A stretch of 64,000 nucleotides of DNA from Cryptomeria japonica (Eukaryota; Streptophyta; Pinopsida; Cupressales; Cupressaceae), in NCBI RefSeq assembly GCF_030272615.1, contig NC_081407.1, positions 434,716,730 to 434,780,729 of the forward strand, given 5' to 3'. Below are positions 1-13,300 of this stretch, one piece after another. Under the pieces are notes generated by a model. The model saw nothing but the letters and a program-made list of their open reading frames with translations. It ran no database searches and was not told where the DNA came from. The translations under genes and the position numbers were made by a program. The first letter of the stretch is position 1. Every line of letters starts with the position of its first letter.

Positions 1-1994
1 GTTCACCTACCACCTAATGGGTAGCCTTGATTCTCAGTCCTCCGAAGATGAGGGAACGTCCAGTCCACCCAGGGAAGAAATTGAGAAACCTGAGAAGAGA
101 AAGAAAGCTAAGGCTTGCAGAGGAACTCGAACGTCCAAGAGAACAAGAAGGAAGAAGATTCCTATAAGGAGACTAGAGGTCACTTCATCGTCAAAGGACC
201 CTAGTTCGTCCGACGATGTAGTGGAATTAGATTATATACCTGCTCCCCCTTCCCAGAGTGACATTGATTTGTTTGAAGCCAATGATCCTCCTGTGCCCAA
301 CGTGCTAGAAACTGAGCTAAGAGCCACTGAACCAACCAAGCCAGGTAACCGAACAGTGGAAGGAGAAATTCCATCCATTCAAGGGATCGAGGTGCATGAA
401 CCCACTCAACAAAGCCGCCATGAGTTGCTGCCCCACAATACAACCAAAGATGACTCTACTGTTGAAGGAAAGCAAAGGACAGAGGAGACTCGCGAGCTCG
501 AAAGGACTGAAGAGCAACCATCACGTGAAAATACCAGACAACTGTTCAGTGAAATGGGAGAAAGTTCAGATGCAAGTAAGGAACTTGGCACCTCTTCCAC
601 CCCTCCAGTGTCAGAGCAGCTACGAATCTGTGATGAGTCAGTTGAGAACATCAAGGAACACAATGCAAACTTAGTCATATCATTAGCCCAGGCAGTACCT
701 CAAGAATGGTTGATTGCCAGAGCCCAGCGCAAAGCTGCCACCAAACCCCCTATTGATCTGGAGGACATTTTCTTGCGCATAGACCAAGCAAAAGCTAAGG
801 GGAAGAAAAAGCCCAAACCCCCTATTGATCTGGAGGACATTTTCTCGCGCATAGACCAAGCAAAAGCTAAGGGGAAGAAAAAGCCCAAGGCGTATTCGAG
901 AGTGACTAAGGATGAGCAAAGGAACCACACTCTTCACATCGCCACCCCGCCTGTAGACAAGCTAGCAGATCAGATCACACTGGCGGATTATAGCATCACG
1001 ACTGTCCCCATTGGACGCGCCACCAAGGAGCAAGAAAAAGAAGAATTCAAAGATTTAGTGCAGAATATACTCAGGCAGCTTGAAGAGATAATAGCTGAAA
1101 AGAACATGTATCGGACTCGTGCTGAGCAGGCTGAGGGATACATCAATCAGCTCCTGAGGCCACTACATGATGCTTCCGAATCCCATATTCCCCCGACAAC
1201 ATTAGCACAGAGAACAACAACAAAATTTGAAGGAGTACGGGATACTGCAAGGGCCGTCAGAGAATGGATACAAGGCATCAAAGGGAGAGGAGAGCAAATC
1301 CTCGAGGAAGTAAAAGAGATGGCTCACATCGAGAGACCACCTTGGTCCGGCTATTAGAGGTAAAGAGGGAATCCCTCCAAATGCACGAAGTGGCTGCCAC
1401 TACCCTTCCCCTCACGAGAGCTCTTTTCTGGACACACGCGCAGATTCCTACATTGTCCGCTATCCTAGATCCTCATAGCATCAGCACTCTTAAGGAATGG
1501 TATTGGACTATCAACATGAAAAATGACACTAGAGAAATCATTGACAAAGAAATGACGCGTGTGAGGTGATTCTGGGAAACATGCAAGAACTAGGTAAGAC
1601 AATCCTTCGATCAATGGTTTCGGGATGGGTAAACGACTTGTCCAATGATGCAATCCAGCCGGACTGGGAAGAAAGATTGGGAACGGATAGGATTACCTAT
1701 TCCGCTAAAGACTTGAGTTTTGCTGGTCAGTTCCATTCAGACATGCTATGCTTTGAGCGTAATCGCTCCAGCTGGAAGGACGGTTAAAAACACGTAGACT
1801 AGTATCTCGAAGGCATGCAATACAAAATTTGCCCTCCTCCTATGCCTCCATTCAATCTGCTTTTCAAATTATGCATCGGGTTCCAGGAATATGTTCGTGA
1901 GGAACGGGCAGCAGGTCGTGATCTATGGCGGGAATATTTGCATGATGAAGATGAATTTCTAGAAAAGGAATCTAGAGCTGAAAAAGAAAAGTGA
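1..1994 (+). pseudogene. TGTTG-family element protein, copy 1 (C-terminal part, decayed, cut by window edge)
   Basis: The frame is already open at base 2, so the gene starts outside the window; the ATG at 17 is internal. The first frame runs to a TAG at 1355. Coding character then moves to the +1 frame up to about 1566 and to a third frame from 1566 to a TGA at 1992-1994, with further in-frame stops at 1785 and 1800. I infer two frameshifts and two stops. The region is Ser/Glu/Lys-rich, then carries a block beginning HIATPPVDKL and a coiled-coil-like stretch. Both align by eye with the C-terminal half of the intact protein at 31712-34933 ([11 protein letters not shown]) and with the minus-strand pseudogene at 11185-14638. 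The function is unknown. No zinc knuckle, protease, RT or integrase motif is visible. It could be a transposon-encoded DNA-binding protein. Confidence 0.7.
743..886 (+). repeat. 72-bp in-frame tandem duplication inside copy 1
   Basis: Two 72-bp units (743-814 and 815-886) are nearly identical. They encode a 24-residue module twice (PPIDLEDIF, then a RIDQAKAKGKKK tail). The reading frame is kept, so the duplication probably arose while the protein was still coding. Confidence 0.9.
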
Positions 1995-3137
1995 TTTCTC
2001 AAAAGTGCTTTTTTCTCTATAAGTCTTAAAAGTGCACTTTTGCACCAAAAGGTGACATTTGACTTTTAGTCAACAAAATGTAAAAGTTTATTAATGCACC
2101 TTTTTGGATTATTTCTGAAATTGTTGTAATTACCTTTTTGGGTAGTTATTGCCCATTTTGGGGTGGTTGTTGATATTTGCCTCCCATTTATGGATATGGG
2201 CAGCCATGTTTTATGGATGAATCTGGGCCACTTGTTTAGATTAAATCTGGGCCATTCATCCTGTTTTGAAGCCTATTTAAGGGATTGGTTTTCCCTCATT
2301 TTGTAAGAAGTTCTTGGATTGTTGCAAAAGCTCTGGCGAAATTTACAGGAATTAATGCAAAGATTAAGACTGTTTTCAAGTTTCCTTGTGAGTGCATGGT
2401 CTCCTTCTTCACTCAATTTAGAAATCTTTCAGTTATGTTTATTTCCTTTACATAACATTTTCAAGCAAACATCTGATAGAATCCTCGCAATCCACACCAT
2501 TGGGGAACGGCTGATTGCCTTTCTCTCTGCATGGTTAATCTGGACCTTTCATGCTTAGTTCGGTTATTGAATACTCACTATGAATGTAAAAGTTCTGATG
2601 TTGTACGTGATAACATGAAAAATCTTATTTTCCTTTGAAGATTGCACTAGATTTATGCAAACACTGTGCTTGAGTAGCTGGTAATGCTTAGTCTTGTTAT
2701 TTGGAGGCTTCCGTCTGTTTGATGAAACTGCTATATTAGTTAAAATTTATATTTCATGTATCTCTCTCTCCCTATCCTTCCCTCCTTTTTCCCCTTTTTT
2801 TAATCCAGAAAATCCGCAGTCCCATTAAAAAACAGTATCAACTAAACCGAAATCATTTGATAGAAAGATTATAAAAGTTCCAAGGAACTTATCTATAAAT
2901 TGCCTATTTCAACGTAAGTCCCCCTTGTGTTTCCAGCATAAACACATCAAACCACTGAGAAATCCCGTAGTCAAGACCTGACAAACGAAACCTTGAGGTT
3001 GCCCCCTTTGATCAAATATATAAAAAATAGCATTAGGGACTTCCTTATCTCAAGAGAGGATAGGATACTCAGCTGGTTATTCTATTCTGTGTTGGCCGTA
3101 TGGAGTTTGCAGCAATGCGATTTCAGACACGTCAACA
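1995..3137 (+). mobile_element. 3' tail and terminus of TGTTG-family copy 1
   Basis: This non-coding tail of about 1.14 kb follows the stop codon and ends ...ACACGTCAACA at 3137. A TATA-like GCCTATTTAAGGG lies near 2272. The terminus is shared with copy 3 (ends 35993, ...ACACGTCAACA), as is the internal string CTCAAGAGAGGATA near 3052 (35930 region in copy 3) and a shorter match around CGCAATCCA. If the boundary is right, the target duplication should start CTTTC at 3138. The 5' end lies outside the window, so this cannot be checked here. Confidence 0.6.
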
Positions 3138-4850
3138 CTTTCCACTTAGTAATGATATCTTAGCATACACTTCCTATCACATTCTACAGGTATTAGAGTT
3201 TCTCATCTAAATCTCTCTTCGTTTTGTCTCATAGACACTTAGATGAGGTTTGACCATTGGAAACTTAGCTTTGAAACCCATGACTCTTCTTCCTGTTTTT
3301 CTTAAGGTGAGCATTAGTGAAACTAGCTGAGAATGCATATATTTATTATGTATGCTTACTTTTTCTTTAATATGTCTTTGTTTTGTTTATGTATTTATTC
3401 TTATCGTGAACATTCATCAATCTATATTAAGGCAAAAAATTGGTGAGTATTATTGGCAGTAAGCACTACATGAGGGACTATGAATAAAGGTGAAACCTGG
3501 AACTTGGGAGCTTGAAGTGTGAGAGGTGAAGATACAGTTGGAAAATTTGAAATGGAAAAATTCTTAAATCGTGCCCTAAATCCTTCATTTGCAGCAATTG
3601 GATTTTTTTTTGAATTGTGCCTTAAATCCATTCACAGCAATTGGATTTTTTTTGAATTGTTACCTAAATCCATTCACAACAATTAAAAAATTCCGAATCG
3701 TGCCCTACCTTTTGGTCAAGGAGTTCATTCACAAATTGAGGACAAAAAATGAAAATTGTGTCACTCTCTCAGACTGAACTGCTTGCCAAGTTTTTTGGAA
3801 AATGTGAGTTGACAAGTTTCCTTCAATTCAGGTGATCCTTTTGAAAAATTTTGGGGCAATTTATATCTAAAACTTGGCCCTGATTTATGCGGGTGATTAC
3901 TTTGGTTTTTTTGTTAGCAAGTACTCGCTAGTTTTTTCATCTCCGTTCTCAACAGATAATAGAAAAATCTAGGCTGGAGGTTATGACTTTGGAGATATTT
4001 AAAAAGATGATCGAGAATGCTTGCAATGACATATAGATGATTTCAAGCAGCAATATGCATGGGAAAAATCTAGGATCATTGATCACTTTGTTGTCAACTT
4101 CTACGATATGTTCAGTCCCCTTGATTTCAGTTGACTTTATCAACATGTAGACTGTTTCCGGTTTCGACACCAAATACCATATAAGGTAGGAGCAAATTTG
4201 GATCTCTTTACTTTTGAAGGTGAAGTAGATGTTGGTGTTCTAGATAATTGACTATAATTGGCCAAGTCTCGTTTTCTCATATTATGCAGCTAATTGGTAT
4301 TTTATCAAGAAAAGATCACCTGTGTCCTTTTGAGAGTTCTCTTTCTATAAAGAAATAGTGGAATAATGACATGCTAGCCACAGAGATGATTTTACACCTG
4401 TAGCTACTTATAATGGCTTTGTGGAGCTCCGAAAGAAGCCTATTACCTTGTTGGAAACTGTGATGATAAGTACATTGAGTATTCTCAACTTTGCTAAGGT
4501 TGTCATCACCCTGTTTAAGAATATATTGATGAATTCCATACTTAGATTTCCAAGTCGAACATCTAAGGAAATAAGTAAAATCTCAATTTTTGAATTATAG
4601 GTTGGCTGGAGATGATATATGTAGACCGACATGGAGTTCCTTCATATCTCTTTCTTGGGAGAAGCCTATAGGCAAGCTTGTAAGATTGAAAGCCAGGCAC
4701 TAGTCCAAGAATGAAGATTCCAAGTTCCAAGATAGGTTGTAGAATAAGAACTCTTATCTATTGAGCCAAATAGAATTCAAAGTAACAAGGAAAAGGACCA
4801 TTATTGCCAAAAGAAGACAATGCTTGAAGAGAAAAAGAAGCAATTCAAGA
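3138..4850. other. No recognisable gene; AT-rich degenerate sequence
   Basis: Only short scattered ORFs occur. The stretch from about 4400 to 4850 may be the decayed upstream part of the gypsy pol remnant that follows, because it leads into it without a visible boundary. I see no conserved motif in it. Confidence 0.4.
3555..3710 (+). repeat. Tandem repeat, three degenerate units of about 45 bp
   Basis: Each unit carries a CCTAAATCCATTCACAGCAA-type core followed by a T-run and GAATTGTG. The rest of 3138-4850 has no recognisable gene. It is AT-rich and probably old transposon sequence. Confidence 0.7.
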
Positions 4851-4899
4851 TTGGCAAGTGGTGCAAATTAAACAATTCCTAAATTATCTCTTCCTAATG

Positions 4900-5230
4900 C
4901 CTCTGTATATTGCCATTCATTTCTTGAGAATGAAGAGATTATACAGCAGATCCATGAACTTATGGAGAAGGAACACGAGGGGCCTAGCTCTTCACCTTGT
5001 GACAGCTCCATTTTGCTTGTGCCAGATAAGTATTTTCTCATGCAGGTTTTGCATCAACTACAAAGCTCTCAACAAGATCATTATGTAGAATCATTACCCT
5101 CTTCCAAGGATTGAGGGCCTACTGGACCAGCTTTTTGGCAAATTCTTTGCTAGGCAAGATCTCAAATCAGGGTACCATCAAATTCTTGTTGAGTTCTCAG
5201 ATGTTTGTAAGAGGTATTATTGCATGTATC
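4900..5230 (+). pseudogene. Ty3/gypsy reverse transcriptase remnant
   Basis: Two frames together show the start of a Ty3/gypsy RT domain. One frame gives an IHELMEKEHEGPSSSPCDS block, matching the family's xxPSxSPxxSPVxxV region. The other gives FCINYKALNK, then a TAG, then PLPRIEGLLDQL and a DLKSGYHQI block, matching RxCVDYRxLNK and DLRSGYHQI. The switch between frames and the TAG after KIIM show it is dead. The catalytic YxDD region is not found downstream. Plus strand, probably an old internal fragment of a gypsy element. Confidence 0.8.
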
Positions 5231-7223
5231 TTGTAGATGTTGCCAGTATGTGTTGGTATCATAATTGTAACAAAATTGAAAACCTACCTGAGATGTGAGT
5301 GTAGGATCCATTGTAGAGCTAGTGATGCTGGGCTGAGTGATGCAGGCATCTTTCTACCTTAGTCCATGATTATATTTTGTACTTACTGTTTTTGATGACA
5401 TCGATATTCTAATCTATGACTTTTGTAGACCAAAAAAAACAAAAAATATAATAATATTAATATATTAAAAAATCATGTTTTCTTTAGCTCAAATCTGCTT
5501 TGGTTCTCATTTTTTTATTTGTACTTGTGTATGTGAGCAAAGTAGCATTAATTGACTAGTTTTCTGTCTTTAAATTTGATTGAGAGAAGGTGATAGAAAA
5601 GGATGTGTTAAAAAATATCTATATATCAAGTTTTTTTCAAAATTTCCAAGATGAGTCTTTTTGGTGAGTCCAAGTCTGAGTCAAAAATTAGATTGCCAAG
5701 TTCTAGCCTAGTAACTATGTTTTGGTCATTGCCTTAAAACACAACGTTATATACACCCACAAAGTTGTTGGGCAATAATCTTATCCCTTACCATGCTAGA
5801 ATAAGTTATAATAAGCTAGCAATAACCCTCCCCCAAGCTGACTCGGTCGGGGAGCAGTAGATTAATGACGCTCCATGGCAAACCTAGCTAAGACAGTCAA
5901 AGAGATTCCCAGTACACCCTATAAGCAATTGCACCTTTGTATTCTACTCGTTTGATTTCAGTATTCCAACAGTAGCTCTGAATCAAGAAATAGGCTAGCA
6001 AGATCAGGTTTTAAATAATATCACGAGGTGAGATATTGGTATGATTTTAATTTTTAATCAAATAAAGACAAGGATAGAGTTTGGTCTTGGTTTCTGATGG
6101 GATTCACAATGTTAAGATCATGCACCGACTGACTGGATCATCGACATGGTTGAGTAGTTAACCACCAGGAAAAGTTGATTCCACTCCATGTTTATGTTGG
6201 GTATCTTGGGTCAGCCATGCAACATTTGTTGCTGAATGCCACAACAAATCCTCTGTTTCCCAACAAACTTATAGTTGTGGTCATCACCTGCTCGTGGTAT
6301 GCCTATTGCCTAACCTCTTTCTTTTAAATAGATCAATACAATAGTCAACCAAAGAAGATTACATTTGTTGAATCAAATTAGATCTCAGGTGAGCACCACA
6401 ATCTCTAACAGCTCAATGCCGTATAAGAATTATAAAAGTGCAGTCTATGACTCTATACAATGGTGTTTTTTAATATAAATACACATGCACACACATTCTG
6501 ACCCGAGACTCAGACCATATACTGACTAGACTTGTGATTTCAAGTAACCATGCAGTGTAAAACTCAAACTGCTATGTGTGAGTGTGTGTACTCATCACAG
6601 TCTCACCTCTCACCATATGTATATAAAGTGCTTTCTCCCTCATGATACTCTGCCCTGGCCATTGCTAATTGGGCATCCCTACATCACATGCACCAGGGAA
6701 AACAACATCAGTTTTTGATATCAGAATGAAATGAACATCAATAAAGAGTGACTCATCTGTCAATAATAATTATCATAAAATGTGTAAGAATATTGATTAT
6801 GCATTCATCATAATCAAAATGTTCAACTATCTCCATGACGATGCTTATTAGCTTAATCAATCATTTGCAATTATTATAGTATATAATAAATAATAATTAC
6901 TATTTTTCAGGGATATGACATTTCATCTGTAGTGTAATGTATTGGATGAGGCCAAAACAATTTGGGCTTGTAAGATCAACTTTTTTTTGCAATTGTTTTT
7001 GCACAGATGTCAGTAAGGTCACCTTAACTTTATAGCAGACACACCTTCGTCTCTTTGTAGCAGATAGAGGTGGTATTTCTGCTGGTTCTGAGGCATTTTT
7101 CTTTGTAACATCCAACAAAGATTTAGCTCTTTGTTATTTGACTAGATGATGACTTCAAATTTTGACTTATTTCTCTAATTTTTAAAAAGAAAAAATAATT
7201 TTTATTGCCTATGTAAATTTCAG
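5230..7223. other. Intron or upstream sequence without a recognised exon
   Basis: Apart from the hAT fragment, no exon-like segment stands out. The missing N-terminal exons of the ankyrin gene could lie here or beyond the left edge. Several short GT/AG-bounded stretches exist, but none encodes a recognisable motif. Confidence 0.4.
5560..5719. mobile_element. Terminal fragment of a hAT-like element
   Basis: The segment ends with CTAGTAACTATG at 5719, the complement of a CATAGTTA-type inverted repeat. It carries subterminal GAGTC/GACTC words and a TGCCAAG motif, like the element at 8435-9266 and the split one at 42542/48773. No partner end or 8-bp target duplication was found, so this is a fragment only. 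Confidence 0.45.
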
Positions 7224-7300
7224 AGCGTCGCCAGTTATTTACACAAGAGGAGAAGGTTCTCTTAAATAAGCGCACACCTGATCTTCAACGAGCTACATCT
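7224..7300 (+). CDS. AKRP: Ankyrin gene exon (pre-ankyrin linker)
   Basis: This 77-bp exon begins two bases into a codon, so an upstream exon must supply one base. It is preceded by ATTTCAG and followed by GTTAGT. The frame reads [20 protein letters not shown] and ends in a complete codon. The block is the conserved segment just before the first ankyrin unit in AKRP/EMB506 proteins. Its phase fits the exon at 50848. Confidence 0.75.
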
Positions 7301-10300
7301 GTTAGTTATCTGAACTTCCCTGTATTCTTCTGGAATATAAAAATAGTTCTATGATTCATAGTTTAAACTTCAATCAGACAATTTCTTTTATCAATGCTCA
7401 CATTATAGTACAGGAAAGGTCTGAACGTTGTAGTCTTACCTGTGCCTGATTTTCAAAACTAGAGCTGTATTGACTGTGTAAAAATAAGGGAATTCATGCT
7501 TGAAAACTACTTGAATTGGTATAACTTCTTGCGTGCTTTGAAGTGGCACCTAGAAACTAAGTCTGCAGATCAGGAGTATGGATTCAACGTCGAAGGCTGT
7601 GAATTTCTGTATTTCACGATTTGATCCTCATAATAGAGTTGTTGTGAACAACTTGTTTTGATTATTGAAGGTTTAAACAATGCTGTTTGAGAGGTAGATT
7701 ATTTTGTGTCCTCATTAATCTGCCAAGTGTATTGCAGAAAGTAATTGCAAAATTTATGGGAAAATGATAGCTTTGGAAAGGCTTAAGTTATCTGCATAAA
7801 ATACTTGATCATATAGTGACAGTAATGCTGAGAGGAGAGCATATGAGGTTAATGACCATGCCAATAAAAAATGAGTAGGATAAGTCAAATAGTCAAGAAG
7901 TGAGGATAGCCAACTACTGCATTAGTTGAGAGAAGAAGCCAGCATTTCAACAGAGCAGTTTTAATTTAGAAGTAGTGTAATAAACAGAGTGGACACAACT
8001 TGAAATTGGAAGATAACATAAAAACAAAACAGTCCATTTCGGATGGAAAGTGTCAAAACTGTTATTAATGAAAAAAGATGACCACAACATGGGCCTAGAC
8101 CTGATTTGCCAGCCTACCGCACCAACTCATCATTGTTAAAAGTTCAATGAATCTCCCAACAACAGGATAGACAAGCATGTAAGTCTCTCTAACTCTAGGG
8201 CCAACAAGATATACATGGGGTTGCTGGGTACAACCAACTACCCTAGTCATCTACATGACACAAATTCTTAAGGATAATGTCAAACTACCAAATACATGAA
8301 ACATACAGCCTAAGGTATAATGGATAACCCAAATAATAACATGATTGTCTAATGTCACATTGACTTGATATTTTCCTCCTTGTTTTGACATCCTCTATAT
8401 ATTAGGTATGAGACATCTGATACAATGTACAGATCATAGTTTGAAGACTCTCTGAGTACTTTGCAAACTCCCGAGTTGACCAGATTCCCATGCTGTGTCT
8501 GGCTGACTTTTGGAGAGTTCTCAGCTGAGTGCTACTCCAAGATTCTCCGAGTCTTAGGCTCGGATTCTCAAGTCTTGAGCTCAGACTCTTCTATCTGATG
8601 CTTGGACCTAATAGCTGCACTTTTTAAAGTGAAATTTCAACTTTTTTTGGTCATTGTTTGCTCTTATCCACCCATTTCACCCACTTAAGCATCAACATAG
8701 CAAGAAGACAGTTTGAGAAGAGAATTCTTAAGGATTCAAAGTTGATCAAATCATCAAACAGAAGCAGCAAAATGGATGCAATGGAGGAAAACAAAGACAC
8801 TTTTGAAGAAACAGTCTATCATCATTTTGAAGTTGACTTACCATTTAGTTCAAGTCTTGAAAAATTAAGTTATGCTAAGAGGGGAAAGATGAAGATGTAG
8901 ATTGTATTTGGTTGTTTTTTCATTTTGACTTATTATCATATGTAAACAATTATTATGCTTTTATACATTTATTATTTATAATTTTGTTGTATTATAGTGT
9001 ATTATTCGATTTTGAAACTATGAAATTTCAAATTTTGAGAGTTTGAGGATCATATGATGTGTAATGTTTGAATAATGACAAATTGATAGTCAAATTAGAC
9101 TTTTATGTTCTCTAAATGCATTAATTTCTGTTTTTGTGTGTAATTATGAATTTTTTTTTCTTGCCATGTCTCTATCGAGTTTTTTGCCAAGTCTGTACCA
9201 AAACCTGAGTTTGAGTCAAAATTTTGGGCTGTTGAGTTGAGTCTGAGTCTGAGTTTTCAAACTATGGTACAGATGACTGAGCATAGGTATGCTACCACAA
9301 GGAGAAAAGCAAAACCTCAAAAATTTAAACTTGACATTTTCCTTCAACTAGAATAAATAGAACATTGATGCTGATCGGAAATAATCAAGTTGTGATTTTC
9401 AAAATCATGACCTTAACATGGATATCGTGTCATGGAACTTGCAGTCAAATTGTAGAACTGCCAAAAATCCACCATTCACATTTCTGTGTTGTAAGAATAG
9501 AATTGATGTGCTGGTCTGCAACCAATGTTATGTTTGCAACCCTATTTGGTCTATTGGGCATGTCAACTATTTTAGTTCTAGTGATTAGACCTAGATGTTG
9601 TGTAGACTCCTCCTGCAACTCTCTTTATGTCTCATACATATATACACGTGGTGATTTGCAAGGTTACAACTCAACAAGCATGCTAATTTGGCATATGAGA
9701 GACTCCTCCCATAACTATCTCTATTCGTCACTTGAATAATTTATTTGTTCAAAATTTCAATTGTGTAGGTTTTTGAGTCGTACCAAATTCAAGAGTAAAT
9801 CAAGCTCTACCAATCCACCTATACAAGTGTGCTCTATATATGGCATAGTCACTAGGAGATGTGGGGGTATAGATACTGGTATGAGGATGGGGATGCCATT
9901 TGAATAAGGGTACATGAATAAATGAAAAATGGTATGACAATCTTCAACATAATTAGTTACCATAAGATGTGGGTATGGGTATAGAGACAAGGATGGGGAT
10001 GGAGTCCTCATCATCACAATAGAGTACTTGGCAACTATGAAACACATGTACACACATTTGTCCTTGGGAGATGTGGGTGAGTAGACAAATTGTTGGTTGA
10101 AAATTTTGTACACTTGGGGAAATATACAAAATTGTGGCTTCAACCACAATGTGTGAGTAAAACTCTCATAATTAAGGGAAAGCTCCCCCTATCTATATCT
10201 AATCTAAAACTAAACAGGATGAGACAACAGTCTTTCGTCTTTCTTCAAGAAAGCCAATATCCTTTTCTCTTCATAGAAAAGTGATAGCAAGTTAACTCAG

Positions 10301-13300
10301 AACAACAATAACAACTTTTTGAAATAAGATGAGAGAAATGAAATGAAGTTTCTTGAAAGCTCAAAGACTTCCGTCACTTCCTTCGGGACGAGACAGTAAT
10401 ATCAAGCTCAAAGACTTGAATATATGAAGTCCTATCTACTCTTTTCTATGCTAATAATATCAAGAACAAATTATAGCAGCACAAAGTCTGAAATATCTTA
10501 TTCTCTTTTACACAAAACAGTAAGAACTAGTTTAAGCTCAAAGACTCATAACTATTTCTTATCACAAAATCTATTTCTAATTTCTTTCAAGAACAAGTGT
10601 AAGCACAAAGTCTTACAACTCTTCCTAGAAGAATGTTTACTCTAATTTATATTAGCCTCCAATACTTGCAACACAAAGACTGCAAATCAAATTCGATTAA
10701 GCTCTTTAAGAAACACTTGCAAGAAAGATAATATGGAACGCAAACTCAAGAATGTAGCACCAAGACTCAAAACTTGAGCAATCTTCTTCTATTCCTTTCA
10801 ATTCTTCAATTTACACATAAAAGCTCAAAGACTTCTTTGCTGCAAATTTGACAGAGTTTTTGCTTGCTTTCTAAAAGATGAAAATTACAATATACCCTCT
10901 CAAGTATTTATAGGAGAGGAGTCTTGAGCAAAAGGTGGGAGGATCCTAACTAACCTGAGAAATTCTCTCAATCACCAAGACTTATTCAATAACTAACTAT
11001 GACTTATTCAAAGTCACAAGTCCTATTCTAAATTGACTTGTAACTCGTCTACTTGTAATTACAAAAGTGCAAGTAATGACTTAACTTGCAATTTACAAAA
11101 TGTTTTTACAAGTAAACATGTCAAAAGAGAAACTACAACTAAGAGATTACAATTTTGAAAAATGCAACAAGTGTTGAAAAACACTTAGGTTGCAGCGTGT
11201 GAAGACATGAATCCTTTGAACTTCTGGATGATCATTTGCAGCTCATCGGGATTCGGTTCATGGGTATTCTTTGCCACGATCATGGTTTTGACAATAACAT
11301 CGCTGCAACGAAGGATTGTGGCATTATTCTTCTCAAAGGAAGACTGAATTTTCTGCAAGAAGACTTGATAGGCAACCAAAGCTTGAATAGATGCAGCTGA
11401 AAATGGTTCACTACTCCACTCATGATGAATCTTCAATTGTAGATTTGAGAGAACCCTTTCTTCTGATAATAATTCCCCATTGTGATCCATGATATTGCAA
11501 GAAGCTTTCTCACAACGAGAAACAATATCCTGAAATACTTCCAATCGCAATTTCATAGAATCATCAATGTTTTCAACAAGTGACTGGAGAACAAGGGCTT
11601 TCTTCTCCAAGAGCTCCTCGTATTCTAGATACATAACCCTCGAAGGAATAACTTGATGTTCTAGAAGAACACTCAACTTTTGTTGAGGAATCTTGAGCCA
11701 TGTTGTCAAGCTATCTTCCACCTTTTCCAAGTTCTATTTGAAGGTGTCAGAAACTTGGTTCAATTGTTTGGTTTTCAATTTGACCATCATTTGAAAAACC
11801 TCCTTCAAGACCTGTGCACATAAATCATGAAGTTAATCCACCCAATATTCCAATGCTTGTACCTTTTGAGCAACTCTCTCAACTCCTTGAATTAATTCTT
11901 GTGGACCGGAAGAACTTGAAGGATTGCTCCCTTCACTAGCGAATTTGGTGATCTTTTGAACAGCTGCAACAAGTTGCCTATTCTCCTCTTCTAGCTTGTC
12001 TTTCTTCGCGAGAAGCTTATCATACCGTTGTACTAGTGAAGCTACAAAATGCTGGGCATCATGCTTGACCACTTCATGTGTTTGCTTACCCAACTCTATC
12101 CTTGTGAACTTGTAATCAGTAGCTTGCATCTCATGTGGCTTGTCTACAAGAGGTTCAACAATTTTAGCCACCTTCATCTTGTTACTGTCAACTGTCACCC
12201 TTGAGATTGTCTTAGCTCTTTTAGCAACCTTGGGTCTTGATTGCCTAAATTGCTGATAATCAAAGACATCAGGAGAAATTTCCTGCTTCTTTCTCTTGGG
12301 AGTGAAAGAACTGAGCCATGGAGGTAAAGCCATTAGCTCTCCTTCAGTAGCAGCTGAAAGCAGAGGAGAAGCAGTTTTTGTTTGAACAGCCGTGGTCATC
12401 CTGGGGGAAGTATCTGTCTGGATAGCAACCATTGCTTGCTTGGTAACCAAAGGACATGAGGATTGTCTCATAAACTCCTCAAAGCCGGAAGTAGAGGTAT
12501 CAATCTTTGACAAATGAATACGTACAGGAGTATCCTCGAAGATTTCTAGCAAACTCTCTTGTTGATAATCAAGAGGTGGCTCAACTGTTGAAATGGGGAT
12601 GGCGTCCTGAGGAGACTCATCCACTACTGTAGGAACATCATGAATAATGGAGGAAGCATCCACATCTGTGTCAGGAGGAGATAAAGGTAACTCCATGGGA
12701 ACTGAGGAGGGAATCTCATGAGGTGACTCTGAAGCTAGCGACTTAGGAGCATCATTTGAATGTTCTTCTTCTTCTGGATCTTCAGGATCAATCACATGAA
12801 TGTGAAGCTGGGATTTTTCCTTCACACAAATGGTCGCCTCCTCAGGAGGAAGTACCATTGCCCGACTAACTCGCAATTTGATTCTTGTGCTCGAAGATGA
12901 TGCACCTTCCTTGTTATCTATTTGGATTTCAGATTTGCGTCTGAGGGGTCCTGTAGAATCATCTTCTCTTCCAACCTTGATCTTTATGAGTCTAACACCA
13001 TTACCTTTGAGCCAAGTGTTGGTGTTAGTTAGGATAGGCTGAAATCTCTCAAGAATGGAAGTGCATTCTTTATGTGACCATTGAATTAAAGGAAGTGGGG
13101 CTTCATCAACTTTTCGTGAAACATATTCTGGATCAAGCACATTCCCATCATCAATCATTCCTTGCGGAATGTTCATCAGGTTCAAATCAATAATCTTCTC
13201 AACGGTGAGCTTGCAATAATCCATCTTATGAACCTCCTTTTCTGTACAAAGATCCACCCATATATCCTCTATGTGATGCACATGTATGAAGAACTTTTTA

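Noticed and set aside
8658-8900. 80-codon ORF as a host gene
   Set aside because: It lies wholly within the hAT element and has no recognised domain.
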